A model generated the notes under the pieces. The model ran no database searches. It had not been told where the DNA came from and saw only the letters and a program-made list of their open reading frames with translations. The position numbers and the translations under genes are program-made. From Amorphophallus konjac (lineage: Eukaryota > Streptophyta > Magnoliopsida > Alismatales > Araceae), in NCBI GenBank assembly GCA_022559845.1, contig CM040117.1:9634856-9698855 (forward strand): DNA of 64,000 bases. Reading direction: 5' to 3'. This document shows, in pieces, positions 1 through 11,653 of this stretch. Numbering within the stretch: the first letter of the stretch is position 1; the number at the start of each line of letters is the position of its first letter.

Positions 1-1310
1 GGATCATCCGTTTACAGGTTTTTCAGTAGCGGTCGACCGCCAGAAGCTACAGGTCGACCGCCAGCCCCGAGCTGCCCACAATTGTTGACTTTTTCCACTT
101 CGAGAAGAGGTCTTCTCCTTATAATTCTTTAATTCTAATGGCACCAAATCACCCACAAAAAGTGGATCTGGTCTGGGGGATGTCCATAGACCATTCAAGG
201 GCTATATAACATCTCATTTGGAGCTATAACCCTAACCATCCAAGAGATCTAAGGGGAGGCTGTCCAAGGAGGAAGAAGAGAGTACTGTAGCTCCGTGAAC
301 AGTACCTCGTGCAGTAACAATCTTCATCCAACTTCAAGCCATTCAAGGTAGATCTGAAGCCAACATCCTCCAAGGAAAAGAAGCAAGCAAGGAAGCAAGG
401 ATTCAAAGGAAGATTGCTCAAAGAAGAAAGAAGAAGAAGCAAGCAAGCAAGCAAGTAGGCCATCCAAGGGGATTCAAGTGGAGATCAAGAGGAGGTGTTC
501 AAGTGAAGATTGAAGATATGTTCAAGATCCGTAACATGCATTCAAGGGGAACCCAAAACAGGAGTTTTCTAAACTAAGCCTCATCATATTTATGTTTTTG
601 GGTATTGTATTTATGTTCATCATAAACTGAAGAATTTGTGTGTGTGTGGATCGTGTTGGATCCGTGGTCGTGTGTGTGTGTTGTTTTCCATTCGTGTGTG
701 CGTAGATCTTCCTAGATCTACGTGTGTGTGTGTGGATCTCTTAGATCCAGTTGTTTTAGTGTGTGGTTTGCTGCACTTGTCGCAGCGTGTGTGTGTGATA
801 GTGATCCGGTTGTCGGATCGTGTTGGACTTCATCTCCGTGTGTGTGTGTGTTGGAGCTTGTCTCCGTGTGTCGTTTGGGGCGCGTCCCCGTGTGTGTGTG
901 CAGGTGTCGTCCTGCGTGTGTGGTTGGAGCGTCGTCTCCGTTTGAGGATTTATCCCCGAGTGAAGCCTCACCGAGTTTGGTGAGGGGTGGACGTTGGATT
1001 ACCGTCGTGCATCCGAACCACCTTAAAAACCGCTGTGCATTGTGCTTGTATTGTGTGGTTTGCTCCATTTCCTCTATCTCCATTCTACATAAACGTTAGT
1101 TTAAATTATTGTTCTGGTTTTATCTTCGTCTATCTTGCTTAATCTATATCTTATCATATAAAGTTTGTTAAATCCAATTTGTGTTCAAATAACTTTGAAT
1201 CTCCTAACTAGCTTTGTATCACATATTTTATAAAAGGCCAAAAGTTTTCCTAAAATTGGTAATCACCCAATTCACTCCCCTCTTAGGTGTCATTGATCTC
1301 GGGACTTCAA
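1..1310 (+). mobile_element. Copia/Sirevirus-like LTR fragment (left end cut by window)
   Basis: The stretch has a TATA box (TATATA at 203-208) followed by a long untranslated-looking leader. Near 1262-1295 it has the motif CACCCAATTCACTCCCCTCT, which I associate with the 3' end of plant copia/Sirevirus LTRs. Purine-rich short repeats (AAGCAAGCAAGG type) lie at 370-470. I found no convincing alignment by eye to the Sirevirus-like LTR start at 8750, so it may belong to another family. No coding region is supported. The right boundary near 1310 is approximate. Confidence 0.4.
636..910. repeat. GT-rich low-complexity tract
   Basis: Repeated GTGTGTGTG blocks alternate with short unique stretches such as GGATC and CGTCTCCGTG. 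Open frames across it on both strands are by-products of the low complexity and are not called as genes. Confidence 0.7.
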
Positions 1311-3094
1311 AATTAGGTGAGAAATCTTGATAAAATTGGCCATGTTTTGGCTATAAATAGAACCCCAATCAACCCACATACTATCCCTGGAGGCCTAAGC
1401 TATGCTAGTTTGAAGTTTGAAGGAGATTTGAAGGAAGATTTGGGAGAAATCAAGGGTTTCATCTTATTTGGGATTTTTCTTACCTCTTCTTTAGATCCGC
1501 AAAAAGGTAGATATCTCGCAGGCTAAATTTTAATTAAAGCATGATAGATTGTTCCTTTTTCAATGCTCTTTCTATTGATACCTTATTCATTAAATTTCAT
1601 TGAGAAATGAGTGAGTTATAGCCAATTTAGTGAAGAAAAATTGAAAGTAGCAGAAAAAGTGTCGACCTACAAGGTCGACACTCGGGATCGAGTTTTCTGT
1701 TAAAAAAATGGAACTTAGTGATAAGTGTCGACCTAAGTGTTGACCTTTGGGGTTGACACTTTTCTCGACTCGACTTGACTCGAGCGGAGCGGAGCAGAGC
1801 AGAGCGGAGCGGTACGGCACAAATAAATAAATAAATATACTAAGATTTTCGTATCCATTTAATTCAACTCACAACTCGAGCCCACATCCTATGCCCCTTG
1901 GGTCCTGACCCAAGGGTGAGCTCTCCAACATATAAAGCCATGAAAGTTTTCAAAATTTCCAATGTGGGACTAAAGATTAGTCACTATACAATAAGGATTA
2001 TAACATTTGGAAATCCACGTTAATCGTATACTTTTAAGTCACAAAAGGTAAGAAAAGACAATCTTAGCATGTTTTAATTCTTACAACATGTTAAAAATTA
2101 TTTTTAGCATGTAAAAATCTATTTTTAACCATATTAATAAATTATTGTATGAAAAATATTTCCAGCATGTTAAAAATGATTTCCAACATGATAAAATCAT
2201 TTTCTACATACTGAGATATAAAAACTATTTTCAGCATGTTAAAATCTATTTAAACTATTTTTTTGTGCATGTTAAATCTAATTTTTCCTATCAAATAATT
2301 AGTAATTTGATGCATGAAAATTACTTCCAGCATATTAAAATTACTTCCAACATGATCAAATTATTTCCAGAATGTTAGAATTATTTTTAGCATGTTAAAA
2401 TTATTTTTAGTATATTAAAATTATTTTTCAGCATGATAATTCTATTTTCCTATCAAATAATTAGTAAATAAATATAGAAAAATGATTTTTAGCATGATAA
2501 AATGTATGTTGTTATCCGAATATTTCTGTAATCAACATGGTAAACTTATCTTATCTTCCTATCAGTAAGTTAATGTATGAGAATTATTTTAGCATGTTAA
2601 GTATTAATTTTAACATGTTAAATATTAATTTCCAGCATGTTAAAAAATTACATCCAGCATGAAAAGCTTTATTTTTATCATCTTATCAGTAAAGTAACGT
2701 ATGAAAACCATTTTTAGCATGTTAAAGTTATTTTCAGCAAGTTAGAATTATTTTCGATATAAAAATCTATCTTTCATAACAAAATTCTGATTTTTAAATA
2801 ATAAATCACCGGTTTTGGCTAAACTAATGCATCCTCTAATGTATAAAAATTTTCTGAAGATATTTCTAAATACTTGTAAACCAAATGCACCCAAGATTAA
2901 AACATAGAATTAAATTAATTTTATTAAACTCGAATTACTTGAATTTTCTTCCTAGTTATCATTCTTTCTTGAATTCAACGACTTAATGTCGTTAAACATG
3001 ATGCCTTCAAATTATTATTCACTTCTCTTGCTACTTCTGAGATTTTTTTCAAATCTATACTTTTTACAAATGAGCTTATTCTTAAAATTCATTA
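1311..3094. other. Non-coding AT-rich stretch, possibly the left part of interrupted LTR C
   Basis: A TATA box (TATAAATA, 1352-1359) is followed by sequence with short inverted GTCGAC motifs (1662-1765) and GAGCGGAGC repeats (1780-1815). The solo LTR at 3095-5554 interrupts sequence that resumes at 5555 as LTR C, so at least the right part of this stretch should be C. Where C begins is not visible. No gene is supported. Confidence 0.35.
2064..2760. repeat. Degenerate tandem repeat, about 20-bp unit with AGCATGTTAAA core
   Basis: About two dozen imperfect copies of a unit close to ATTTCCAGCATGTTAAAA occur head to tail. The core varies (CAGCATG, TAGCATG, CAACATG) and spacing is usually 20-30 bases. 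The short frame inside it is repeat-derived and not a gene. Confidence 0.7.
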
Positions 3095-3294
3095 TGTAGC
3101 GGCCGTGTTTTATCGGATTCGTAGCAGTTCGGATCTAGGCTTTGTCATGATCATTTTGGCTATTTTTACGGATTTTTAGGCGTTCGTTTGGCATTTATCA
3201 GAATTTGTTTAAGATTAATTGAATTTAATATGAGCATATTCACATTTATTTTCAAAAAAAATAAATAAAATAATTTTTTTTATAAACTATCGTG

Positions 3295-3350
3295 CTCTCT
3301 CTCTCCCCCCTCTCTCTCTCGATCTCTCTCTCTCTCTTTCTCTCGCGAGC
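3295..3350. repeat. CT-rich microsatellite
   Basis: Runs of CTCTCTCT and CCCCCC broken by CGAT and TTT lie inside the solo LTR, about 200 bases from its start. Confidence 0.85.
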
Positions 3351-3837
3351 GTGGCGACGCCCCCCTCTCTCTCGATTCACGTGCGTACGGGCGCCGGATC
3401 GAGGTGCAGGGGCAGTCAACGGGACCGGCTCGACGCAAGGATTGCGTTAGTGCCAGCCTCGTCGCGGATGGTCGGCCGTGCTGTCGCGTGGGCGTAAAAG
3501 CTTATCGTGAGATTTTCTCAAAGTACGTGCTGCGTTTGTCGTCGGTTCCGTGAACCAGGTAGGGTGATGGAATCCTTACCTTGCTAGGATCGCATAGGTA
3601 GCGCATGCATCGCCATCCGTTGGCATTTTCCTCGATTTATGTGCATTTTTCCATGTTAGTGTAATTTAGCCCGATTTTGGGAAAATCGGTGATTTGGACT
3701 TTCTTTTGAATTTTGATTGCATGTTTATCTGTAGAATGGTTGTATGGCATGTGTAGATTAGTTTATTTTCATTTTCTGTTCGTTCAGGCCCTTCCGGACG
3801 GTGTTTCGGTCGAGACCGACCCGACCCACCGTCACGC

Positions 3838-4450
3838 CGTCAATACAGCTGATGAGAGACCGTCCATCGTTGTGTGGCCATGCCTGGACCGCATATCCAC
3901 TTTAGGCGGTAGAAGCCCGACCGTCCAAGACTATAGGCGGCCTAGTTGAGACCGTCCATCTCATGGAGTGCCAAGGTGGCAGGAACTCCAACGGTCAACC
4001 CTAGACCGTCCAACCTTTAAGCGGTCTAGCCCTAGACCGTTCATCTTAGTTAGGCGGCCCTGCCTGGCCCGCATGTCCGTTTGACCCCCAATGGCGGTTT
4101 GTTTGAACGACCTTTGACCTGATCGTTTATCCCCTTTGTGCGGTCTGTCGTGAGACCGTTTATGTATTTCTCTGCTAGGTTTTATTTTCTGGAATTTCAT
4201 TTTTAGTTGGTTTGGTGGTTTGAGCGGCCAAAGGCTGACCGTTCAACCTGTTATGCGGCCACGTGGTGACCGTTCATGGTTTCGTATCGTGTGAGCAGAA
4301 CCGCCCATCATTTAGAGAGTTTTTGTTATGCGGCTAAGTGCAAGTCGTTTACTTGTGTTTTGCGGTCGATGGATGACCGTCTGACTCCTTTGAGCTGTCA
4401 GAGGAGGACCGTATATATATTTAGGCGGCTGAAGCAAGACCGCCCATGTA
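3838..4450. repeat. Array of about 12 interrupted palindromes, GCGGYC-N8-GACCGT type
   Basis: Units of about 25 bases pair a GCGGYC half with a GACCGTYYAT half about eight bases later, for example near 3935, 4018, 4140, 4224, 4254 and 4360. They are separated by roughly 15-20 bases of unrelated sequence. The array lies in the middle of the solo LTR and is not coding. Confidence 0.75.
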
Positions 4451-5554
4451 TGTAGAGTTGTGTATAGCGTGGTTTACATGGATTCGTGCATGGTTATGCG
4501 AGTAGGGTTGTTTCTCTCACGTTCCTTGTGACTGAGCCACTAGTTGTATCCCTACGACGCGGTCGAACCACCAGGGAGGGGTGGTTAGGGTTTCCCAATT
4601 AATAGTTTGTATGCTAGTTTCCGTGGGCCCCCGGCTTGGCCGTAGCGTCCTACGGAGGGGAAAAAACTAGCTGGAGGACCTGACTCAGGCGAGAGTCAGT
4701 GTGTGCACACGTGGTCAGAGACAGGGACTGGCACTGACGAGTGTCGCTCTGACTAGTTTCTCGGTTCGGTACTGGTTTTCTTATGCCTCTCCGTGTAGAC
4801 TCGAGACACGTGAGTTGCAGAGGCTGCAGAGTAAGTCGTCTGGGACGCATCTAGTCTCTTTCTTCTAGTGAGGCTCTCTTTTGTTCTACAACGAGGTAGA
4901 CTTCTCCTGTCACTTGGAAGTGGTGAGCTAGATTTATTTTTAGCACAGCGTTTTATTTGAGTTTGGCGTTTGATAGCTGGTTAGCTGTTTATTTTTTTAC
5001 GTAGTTAGATTTATAGCTTTCTTATTAATTGCTTTAATTATGTCATTTGCCTGCTTAATTGCTTTATTGCATGCTGGTTGTCCTTATTTTCGCATGCTTG
5101 CGTGTAGTTTGTGGTAGGGATCCGCGTGACCCCTACTGAGTCTGGTTGTGACTCGCCCCTTACTTTTGCAGGTGAGCCGCCCCAGCCTCCCGCCGCTTCG
5201 TCATCGCGTCCGTTTGGCGATCGAGTCTAGAGTCACCAGTGTAGCTGATTCGTTTGTTGTACTTTTGGCCGGGGTATGTTTCGTGTAGTTGTACTGTAGA
5301 CTCACACTCAGTTGTAAATCTGGACTAGTGTATATTTACCACTCTGATATTTTAAATTCGCTTCTGCTTTAATATTAATTTCTATTGCTAATTGTTAATA
5401 TTGTGCATTGTAATTCCAATTCGTAATGCAATCCCTCAACAACCCTTTCTAACCCTTCAGGGGCCTCATCAGCCTCTTGGGTGACTTCCCCAGTTCTTGG
5501 TATCGGTATAGCGATTTATCGGTATATCGGTATCCTGAACTCTGGGTCGTCACA

Positions 5555-6360
5555 CATTGGCCATAGTGTTAAGTGGATGTCTAAACATACTTGGGATCTT
5601 ATGATCCACCGACCCAATGCCTGGCATTAATGGGGCCCGGTCTGGTCTTGAGAGGAGCGCCCGAAAGTACTTGTGCCCATGGGAGTTGATTGACTACGGT
5701 GTGGCATTGCACCGAAGTGCATGACTTGCTATATTAATTATGACATTCCACACTTCGTTATTGTACTTGTTTACTTGTTACTTGAAATTGCTTGAAATTA
5801 CATGATATATTTGACTTGCATGAAATGGCCAAATTCTTTCATGATATTCTTTACATGTTCAATATTCAATACTTGAAATTATCTTGGAACCTTGTTATCA
5901 TGTTATTACTTGAAATTCCGTATACAATTTCCTACTCACTATTCATGATCTTAAACACTTCCTAATTTACTTGGAAAAATGTCCAAAATGATAAATACTT
6001 AAATATTACCTGATTATAGAGATATAAAATCCTACTGAGCTCTTTGCTCACCCTACGTTTTGGTAAATTGTTATAGGAAATGAAAATGAACAAGGGAATG
6101 GATAAGAGTGAGAGAGTGATTTTCCTTTTGCCTAGGTTTGTGTAGGTCATTAGTGTTTTTACAAGAATGATGTATTTTGGATTTGAAGATTGTAATTATC
6201 TTTATGACTTATCAATTAGTATTGTAAACTTCATTTTGATGGAATAAAAGTATCATTTCCCATTCATTTCTGACTTTAGAAATTAAATTGTGCATGCTCT
6301 GATCGACACGCTTGTTTACGACTCGCTCACGCCCTCGATATTCCACGTCGGGACGTGACA
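5555..6360 (+). mobile_element. LTR C, right part (interrupted by the solo LTR)
   Basis: It ends in CGTCGGGACGTGACA at 6360, a chromovirus-type LTR end. Read on the minus strand it aligns by eye along most of its length with LTR D starting at 61903: both contain AAACGTAGGGTGAG, CTCAGTAGGATTTTATATC and CACTAATGA. C and D are therefore copies of one LTR family in opposite orientations. C is inserted into the env-like ORF of the Sirevirus-like element, whose frame begins directly after it; the candidate target duplication is TATTC (6361-6365). Confidence 0.6.
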
Positions 6361-8376
6361 TATTCACTCATAACAGATGAGCCTAGGAATCCCCAAGATA
6401 AAAAGCAAACAAAATTGGGTCAGTTCAACGCAAGTAAATTTTCTCCTCTAAAGAGATTGCTGCATCACGTTGTTACTACCATGATTACTCCACAAGTTGG
6501 AGGAAGAGGAAGACTGACCGACACTCAACGATTCATTCTATATTGTTTGTTGAAGAGAATCAGAATTTGTTTGCGAGAAACAATTATTCAGATAATGGGA
6601 ACTTACAAAGAGTCTAGAAGACATCTGTCATTTGCAGCCCATTTAACAGCTATATTTAAGAAGGTAAACATCTCTGTAGAAAATGAGGCTTCAAGAAAAA
6701 TTCCAAAGGTTAATGTGTACAATATGGATTTCATTGATAAGTTCTTAAAGTTGAACGATACTGACTCAGAGAGTACTCCTGCTGCAATTCAAGGAAAGGT
6801 CAAATCAAAAAAGTATGTTCCTTTGAAGAAGAAAAGAAAATTTCAAGTTGATACATTGTCAGAACAGCACCTTCAAATTCCTCAAGAAGAAACCCTTCCT
6901 ATGTCAGCTGAAAGAGGTCAAATAATAATGGAACATCAAGAAGAACATGAGCAGACACACAATGTTATAGAGACTGAAACAGCTGATGAAGGAGCCCATA
7001 CAGAAGTACAGAAAATCAGTGGTCTTCGATTAGATCAAGAAATTGATGAGTTAAATCTGACAGACGACCAGACACAAAATTAACTTGATCAGAATATTAA
7101 TGAGTTATTTGACAGATTTGGAGAGCAGTCTAAGCAACGGCAACCAATAGAAAGTGAGAAAGAAATCATCCTTGTTGAAGAATCTGTGGTTGCTATAATT
7201 ATGGCAGAAATTGTTGATAAAGCCCTAGAGGAAATAGCTAATGTGGTTATTGAGAAATAGAATGTTAAACAACTAAGCCCAGAAGAGGTTCAAGATGAGC
7301 AAGCTCAGGAAACACAAGAAGAAGAAATTGCCTTAGATGAAGAATGTTTGGCTGAAATGGTTACCGATATCATGAAAGAAGACAATGACAAAGTCTTGGA
7401 AGAAATTGTTGATTTAGTTGTTGATGAACAGGAGGATGAACAATAAAGAGAAGAAGAAATTCAGAATGAAGAAGAACCACAGGGAGCTCAAGAAGTTGCT
7501 GAAGAAGTCCCATAGGAGCAACCACAAGCTCCAGCTCCTGGGGTAGCTGAGGAAGACACACAAGAATATGTTATGGGTCCTGCTCCTCATTATATAATGT
7601 ATCCAAGAATGTCTTTTACTCCAGCTCCTTCATATGGTCCTCATTTCAGGGGAGTGACTAGTCTTGGTATACCACCTCCTCTATCTCCTAAACAGTAACC
7701 AGCATATCATACTGAATTTCCAGATTCCAGTGCTTCTTCATTCAGCTCACCTAGATCAAGCTCTGAGCCCAACATTGCTGAAATGCTGACAAATCTGACA
7801 AACTTGGTAATGAGTCAGAATGACTTGATGAATGCACAATTCCTGTTCACAACCTTTCACATTAATAGATTGAATGCTAGGATGCAACATCTGGAAAACA
7901 TTGTGAAAACTCAATGGATTTAGTTTATGTCTGATAAACAAAGAACTGATGCAGCATTACAAGAACTTTTGGAATCTCTTATGAGAGTAAGCAATAGGGT
8001 TGGTGAAATTGTGAGTAGCATGCAAGATACCCAAGCTACATCATTTAGCAAGCTCACTAAAATTCTTGATCACACTTTTGATCTTAAGATAGAATTTGCA
8101 AAGATGATGAGTAAGGTGAACACTATCACTGAAAGTCAGTAGTAGCTCAGCCAAAAGTTTGATACAGTCAAGAAACAAGTCGACAACCTATTAGACAACC
8201 TCAAAGATGTGATTGCCAAGCAAGACTCCAACTCCTCCCTAGTAGACAGATTGGGGAGTATGGTACATCACAGATTTGACGATTTGTCAAAATCCATTAA
8301 AGAACTTCAGGCTTCAGTAATGGACATGATTGCATCCCCAGGCTCTACAAGTGAAAGAACTCCATGGGAGTTCTAG
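6361..8376 (+). pseudogene. Decayed env-like / plant transposon-protein ORF of a Sirevirus-like element
   Basis: One reading frame runs from the end of LTR C to a TAG at 8374-8376 with about nine internal stops (for example 7081, 7258, 7444, 7513, 7696, 7921, 8140). The first part, with HVVTTMITP and GGRGRLTDTQRF, resembles the putative plant transposon protein domain (PF20167 from memory). It is followed by an acidic Glu/Gln-rich region, a Pro-rich segment, and a C-terminal region of heptad-like coiled coil (about 7927-8300). In Sireviruses such an ORF sits between pol and the 3' LTR, which fits the PPT at 8736. Its 5' part and the copia pol are missing, cut by LTR C. Confidence 0.6.
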
Positions 8377-8735
8377 CTCTGTACCACCCAGGGACCGGGG
8401 AGGCTACAGGGGTCCATATGGTCACTAATTTTCAAGTGTTCCCCATACCTTTTTGCTAATGACAAAGGGGGAGAATGTTTTGGAGTCATATCATGTTGTG
8501 CTTTGGAGTCATGTTGTTATGAACGGTGTGTGGACTCATGTTATGAGAAATGCAATTGGTGCATATTGCGAGAAATGCAAAGGTGATGATCAGTCATACG
8601 CTAGTTTCATTTTTCTTTCTGAACACAGAAATGTTAGTATTGCATCCGTTTTATTATTTTTGAATGAACATGACTTAGTGAGTTGATTGTTAATTTCATT
8701 CTCCGAATAATACATGACTCATAGTTGTCATCATC

Positions 8736-8749
8736 AAAAAGGGGGAGAT
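8736..8749 (+). other. Polypurine tract of the Sirevirus-like element
   Basis: AAAAAGGGGGAGAT lies directly before TGTTGG. This PPT-LTR junction is the form typical of Sireviruses. It primes plus-strand DNA synthesis during reverse transcription. Confidence 0.75.
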
Positions 8750-8868
8750 TGTTGGAACCCTGGTTTTGATAAATGACAATCTATGAATCATGTTGAGATC
8801 AAAATGCATAAAAATCTTCTGCATTGTCATATTGCATTCTCTCTATAGCGAGTCTGTTCATTCAGTAG

Positions 8869-9556
8869 ATGGTCTGTGCACCCTTGTTTGATTCGTTCAG
8901 CATAGTCAGTGCACATCCATGTTCGTTCTGCATCAGGTCTGTGCATATGTCCACTAGGTTGCATTAAAGGTCTGAACATGACTCGTATAAATCATCACAA
9001 GGTTTGTGTATGTTTGTGTCTAAGGGTCACACGGTCGGTGCAATCGCTGTTGTTGCACGCAAATGAGTCGGTGCATATTGTGCTTTGGGCTCAATAAGTC
9101 GGTACAACTTGTTGTTGTACCTCGAACAAGGTCGATGCATTTCTTGTTTCACTCATGCAACCTTTGTGCAAGTTCCGCACCGCACACGATCTAACTCGGT
9201 GCAATCACTGGAGAGGTCGGTGCAAGTTTTAGTCTAGCTGCATATAAAGTCTGAGCATGTTACGTTCTTAGCATATGGAGTCGGTGCAACTCTTCCACTA
9301 TTCACATCAGCTTCATGCATATTAATATAGTCAGTCTGTGCAGATTAGGTCTATGGTGCATACGAGTCGGTGTATGTTCATGTCTGTCTTGTGCATTAGT
9401 GTGTAGACTGCATAAAAGGGTCGTGAATATCTCTATCTGTTGCACATAAGGTCTGTGCATTATTGTCTGATGTATAATCAAGTCAGTGTATACCTTAACA
9501 TGGCTCGTGTGAAGTTAGTGCATATCTCCTTTGTGCACTATCAAGGTCTATGCAGT
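8869..9556. repeat. Dispersed short motif GTC(T/G)GTGCA, about 18 copies
   Basis: Variants of GGTCTGTGCAT or AGTCGGTGCAA recur every 25-50 bases through the Sirevirus-like LTR, for example near 8871, 8936, 9030, 9067, 9198, 9216, 9280, 9367 and 9451. All lie on the same strand. Confidence 0.7.
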
Positions 9557-9568
9557 TTTTTTTGGAAA

Positions 9569-9573
9569 ACCCT
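9569..9573. other. Target site duplication of element A (left copy)
   Basis: ACCCT directly before the TGTAGACACG start; the same five bases follow the 3' LTR at 55996-56000. Confidence 0.9.
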
Positions 9574-9822
9574 TGTAGACACGCCATTCCTGACGTCTCC
9601 TGAAAAAGTCTCATATTACTATACGACGCCCCGCGACGGCTTACGCATTTTGAATCACTCGAGTGCTTCCTTTTCTTGAGTCTTCTTCCGCCCTTGTCAG
9701 CATCCGGAACCGTCTCGTCGCAGCATTCGGACGACATCAACACCAGTTAGACGCATCGGAACCAGGAAGGGTATCTGCCGGGCGGCTGCCAACGCCGCGT
9801 CTGAGGACCCAAGCAGGTCTTC

Positions 9823-10344
9823 ATGGGGGCGTCCAAGCTCCTGGACGCCCCCATTATTTTTATTTTTATTTATTTTTCAAACCCCAAAAAAATGAAAAAA
9901 TATATATACTAATGGAGGCGTCCAGGCCCCTGGATGCCTCCATGAAAATAAAAATAAAAAATATAAAATGCCAGTTGGTATAAAAAACAAAATAAAAATA
10001 TATACATATATTATAATTTCTTGGAGGCGTCCAGGACCCTGGACGCCTCCATCAACTCACTCACGGGGCCCCGCCCACCGAACGATGGTTTGTCGTGTGT
10101 GAAAGAATCCAAATTGTGGAGACGTCCAGCCGGCTGGACGCGCCCATTTCTAAATCACGGGTCGCCGCTCCAAAACCACGCGTTGTGTTAAATCGCGTGC
10201 GACTTTCGGTGGAGTTCGGTGGGACTTATGGAGGCGTCCAGGACCCTGGATGCCTCCATTAAAATATTCAAAAAAAATGAATAAAAATAGAATAAAATAT
10301 TACTTCGGCCGTGATGGAGGTGTCCAGGGTCCTGGACGCCTCCA
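9823..10344. repeat. Six near-perfect palindromes in U3 of LTR A
   Basis: Half-sites GGAGGCGTCCAGG and CCTGGACGCCTCC are joined by zero to a few bases. Units lie at 9823-9854, 9912-9943, 10022-10051, 10117-10146, 10228-10259 and 10315-10344. The fourth is shifted to GACGTCCAGC/GGCTGGACGC. They end 14 bases before the TATA box. The first corresponds to 54197-54228 and the second to 54287-54318 in the 3' LTR. Dyad form and promoter-proximal spacing suggest protein-binding sites; that role is inferred. Confidence 0.9.
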
Positions 10345-10357
10345 CCCTCCGGAGCCC

Positions 10358-10365
10358 TATAAATA
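10358..10365 (+). promoter_or_regulatory. TATA box of LTR A
   Basis: TATAAATA within GAGCCCTATAAATAGAGGCC, directly downstream of the palindrome array. The counterpart in the 3' LTR is at 54731-54738. Confidence 0.8.
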
Positions 10366-10994
10366 GAGGCCCACCCCCCTCAGTTCTGAGGAGCTTCTAA
10401 GAGATCCGATAGGCTGCCAGAGCCCAGAGGCTATCGGAGTCATTTCTAACCCGTGGGGTCTTTTGTAGGTGGAGGTTCTGCCGACTTCTCGGGTGCCCAC
10501 GCTCGTGAGAGGAAGGTCGTCTTCATCCACCGCGCTTCCACGTCGTCCCTACGCTGCCGGAGCTCCGCCGGATTTCACCACCGGCACATCCAATAAGCCA
10601 ATCCTTTCCTTTTCTTCGTAGTTCTTTTGCATTCATCATCTCGCATCCTCTATCCCCCTTCATAAGGGCGCCTCTTCTTATATACTTCTTGCATCCATCA
10701 TCTCATTTTCCTCCTACTCGAGTCCGAGAGGGGTTTAAAAGATAACACCAACCAGGTGTGTGTCTTGCCATCATTTCGTTATTTTTTATCGCAAGGATTT
10801 GAATACTACACCTCCATCTTTCTAATCCACTCGTTACTTGTTTGTCGTTATTTTGCAAGGGTACCCAAGGAAAGCCCTCTCCATCGGCCGACCGAAGGGG
10901 GAGGAAGAAGCAACCCGCCATCTGCCGCTCTTGAGGTAGGCGTGATCACTTTCTTTATTTTGGGGTCTTTTGGCCCCTGGCGATCACATCTTGT

Positions 10995-11469
10995 TCTCGA
11001 GGCCGCGACGAGTCACTTCCCCAATGGCCGTTTAAATTCCCGTTCTTATATTCTCTTTATATTCTGTTATATTCTGCTCATATTCTCGAGGCCGCGGCAA
11101 GTCACTTCCCCAATGGCCGTTTAAATTTCCGTTCTTATATGTTATATTCTTATCTGTTCATATTCTCGAGACCACGGTGAGTCACTTCCCTAATGGCCGT
11201 TTAAATTTCCGCTCTTATATTCTCTTTATATTTTGTTATATTGTTATCTATTCATGTTCTCGAGGCCGCGGCGAGTCACTTCCCCAATGGCCGTTTAAAT
11301 TCTCGCTCTTTATATTCTCCTTGTATTCTGTTATATTCTTATCTTCTCATTTTCTCGAGGCCGCGGCGAGTCACTTCCCCAATGGCCGTTTCAATTCTTG
11401 CTATTTAATTTCTGCACCATTCCCGTCCCCCCGAGGCCGCGGCGAGTCACTTCCCGCTATGGCCATTTA
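10995..11469 (+). repeat. Tandem repeat, about 85-95-bp unit, six copies, in LTR A
   Basis: Each unit begins TCTCGAGGCCGCGGCGAGTC, continues with CACTTCCCCAATGGCCG and an AT-rich tail. The last copy is shortened and ends at the variant CCCGCTATGGCC. The equivalent array in the 3' LTR is at 55368-55832. It lies downstream of the TATA box, so it should be in the transcript. Short frames running through it are repeat-derived. Confidence 0.85.
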
Positions 11470-11635
11470 GACCCCATATCTTGCCATATTACATTTGTCC
11501 CGCTCGCCCCGCCGGAGCAATCTCCCGTGGTGGCCCCTTCTCTTTTCTTTTATTTCTGTATTGCAGCAAACAAAGAGGAGCCCGCGCGCTCCGCATCTTC
11601 TTCGCTCCCCGAATCGCGTGACGTCGCTCACAGAT

Positions 11636-11653
11636 TGGCGATCACGGTGGGAC
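11636..11653 (+). other. Primer binding site of element A (tRNA-Arg-like)
   Basis: TGGCGATCACGGTGGGAC starts three bases after the LTR end. It is close to the complement of the 3' end of plant tRNA-Arg, the primer class known for Ogre elements. Element B has the same sequence at 31095-31112. Confidence 0.8.

Larger units (their letters stand above)
3095..5554 (+). mobile_element. Solo LTR, Tekay/Del-like chromovirus family
   Basis: It begins TGTAGCGGCC and ends GGTCGTCACA, the TG...CA form of an LTR. The flanking bases are CATTA on the left and CATTG on the right, a five-base target duplication with one mismatch. No internal coding region or second LTR is adjacent, so it is best read as a solo LTR left by recombination. 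Inside it are a CT-rich microsatellite (3295-3350) and an array of short interrupted palindromes (3838-4450). The assignment to chromoviruses rests on the LTR end sequences and on the palindromes shared in form with the LTR at 56310-59631. Confidence 0.65.
8750..9573 (+). mobile_element. 3' LTR of the Sirevirus-like element, left part (interrupted by element A)
   Basis: It starts TGTTGGAACC right after the PPT. Element A is inserted at 9574, with target copy ACCCT at 9569-9573, so the rest of this LTR should resume at 56001. There the sequence soon becomes a LINE-like fragment, and I cannot see the LTR end. The interior carries many spaced GTCGGTGCA-like motifs, listed separately. No coding region is supported. 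Confidence 0.6.
9574..11632 (+). repeat. 5' LTR of element A (2059 bp)
   Basis: U3 holds six GGCGTCC-type palindromes (9823-10344), then a TATA box, then a transcribed part with a tandem repeat of about 90 bases. The end GCTCACA is followed by three bases and the PBS. The 3' LTR (2048 bp) matches throughout with scattered, mostly transition differences. Confidence 0.92.

Noticed and set aside
636..1099. Overlapping open frames on both strands in the GT-rich tract
   Set aside because: Products of low-complexity GTGTGT sequence with Cys/Val or Thr/His runs only.
1..9573. 1-1310 and 8750-9573 as the two LTRs of one Sirevirus-like element
   Set aside because: I see no convincing alignment between them; the first may be another family or a non-overlapping LTR portion.
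9823..10344. CRISPR-like array
   Set aside because: The dyads are imperfect, irregularly spaced, have A/T-rich filler rather than unique spacers, and lie in a plant LTR promoter.
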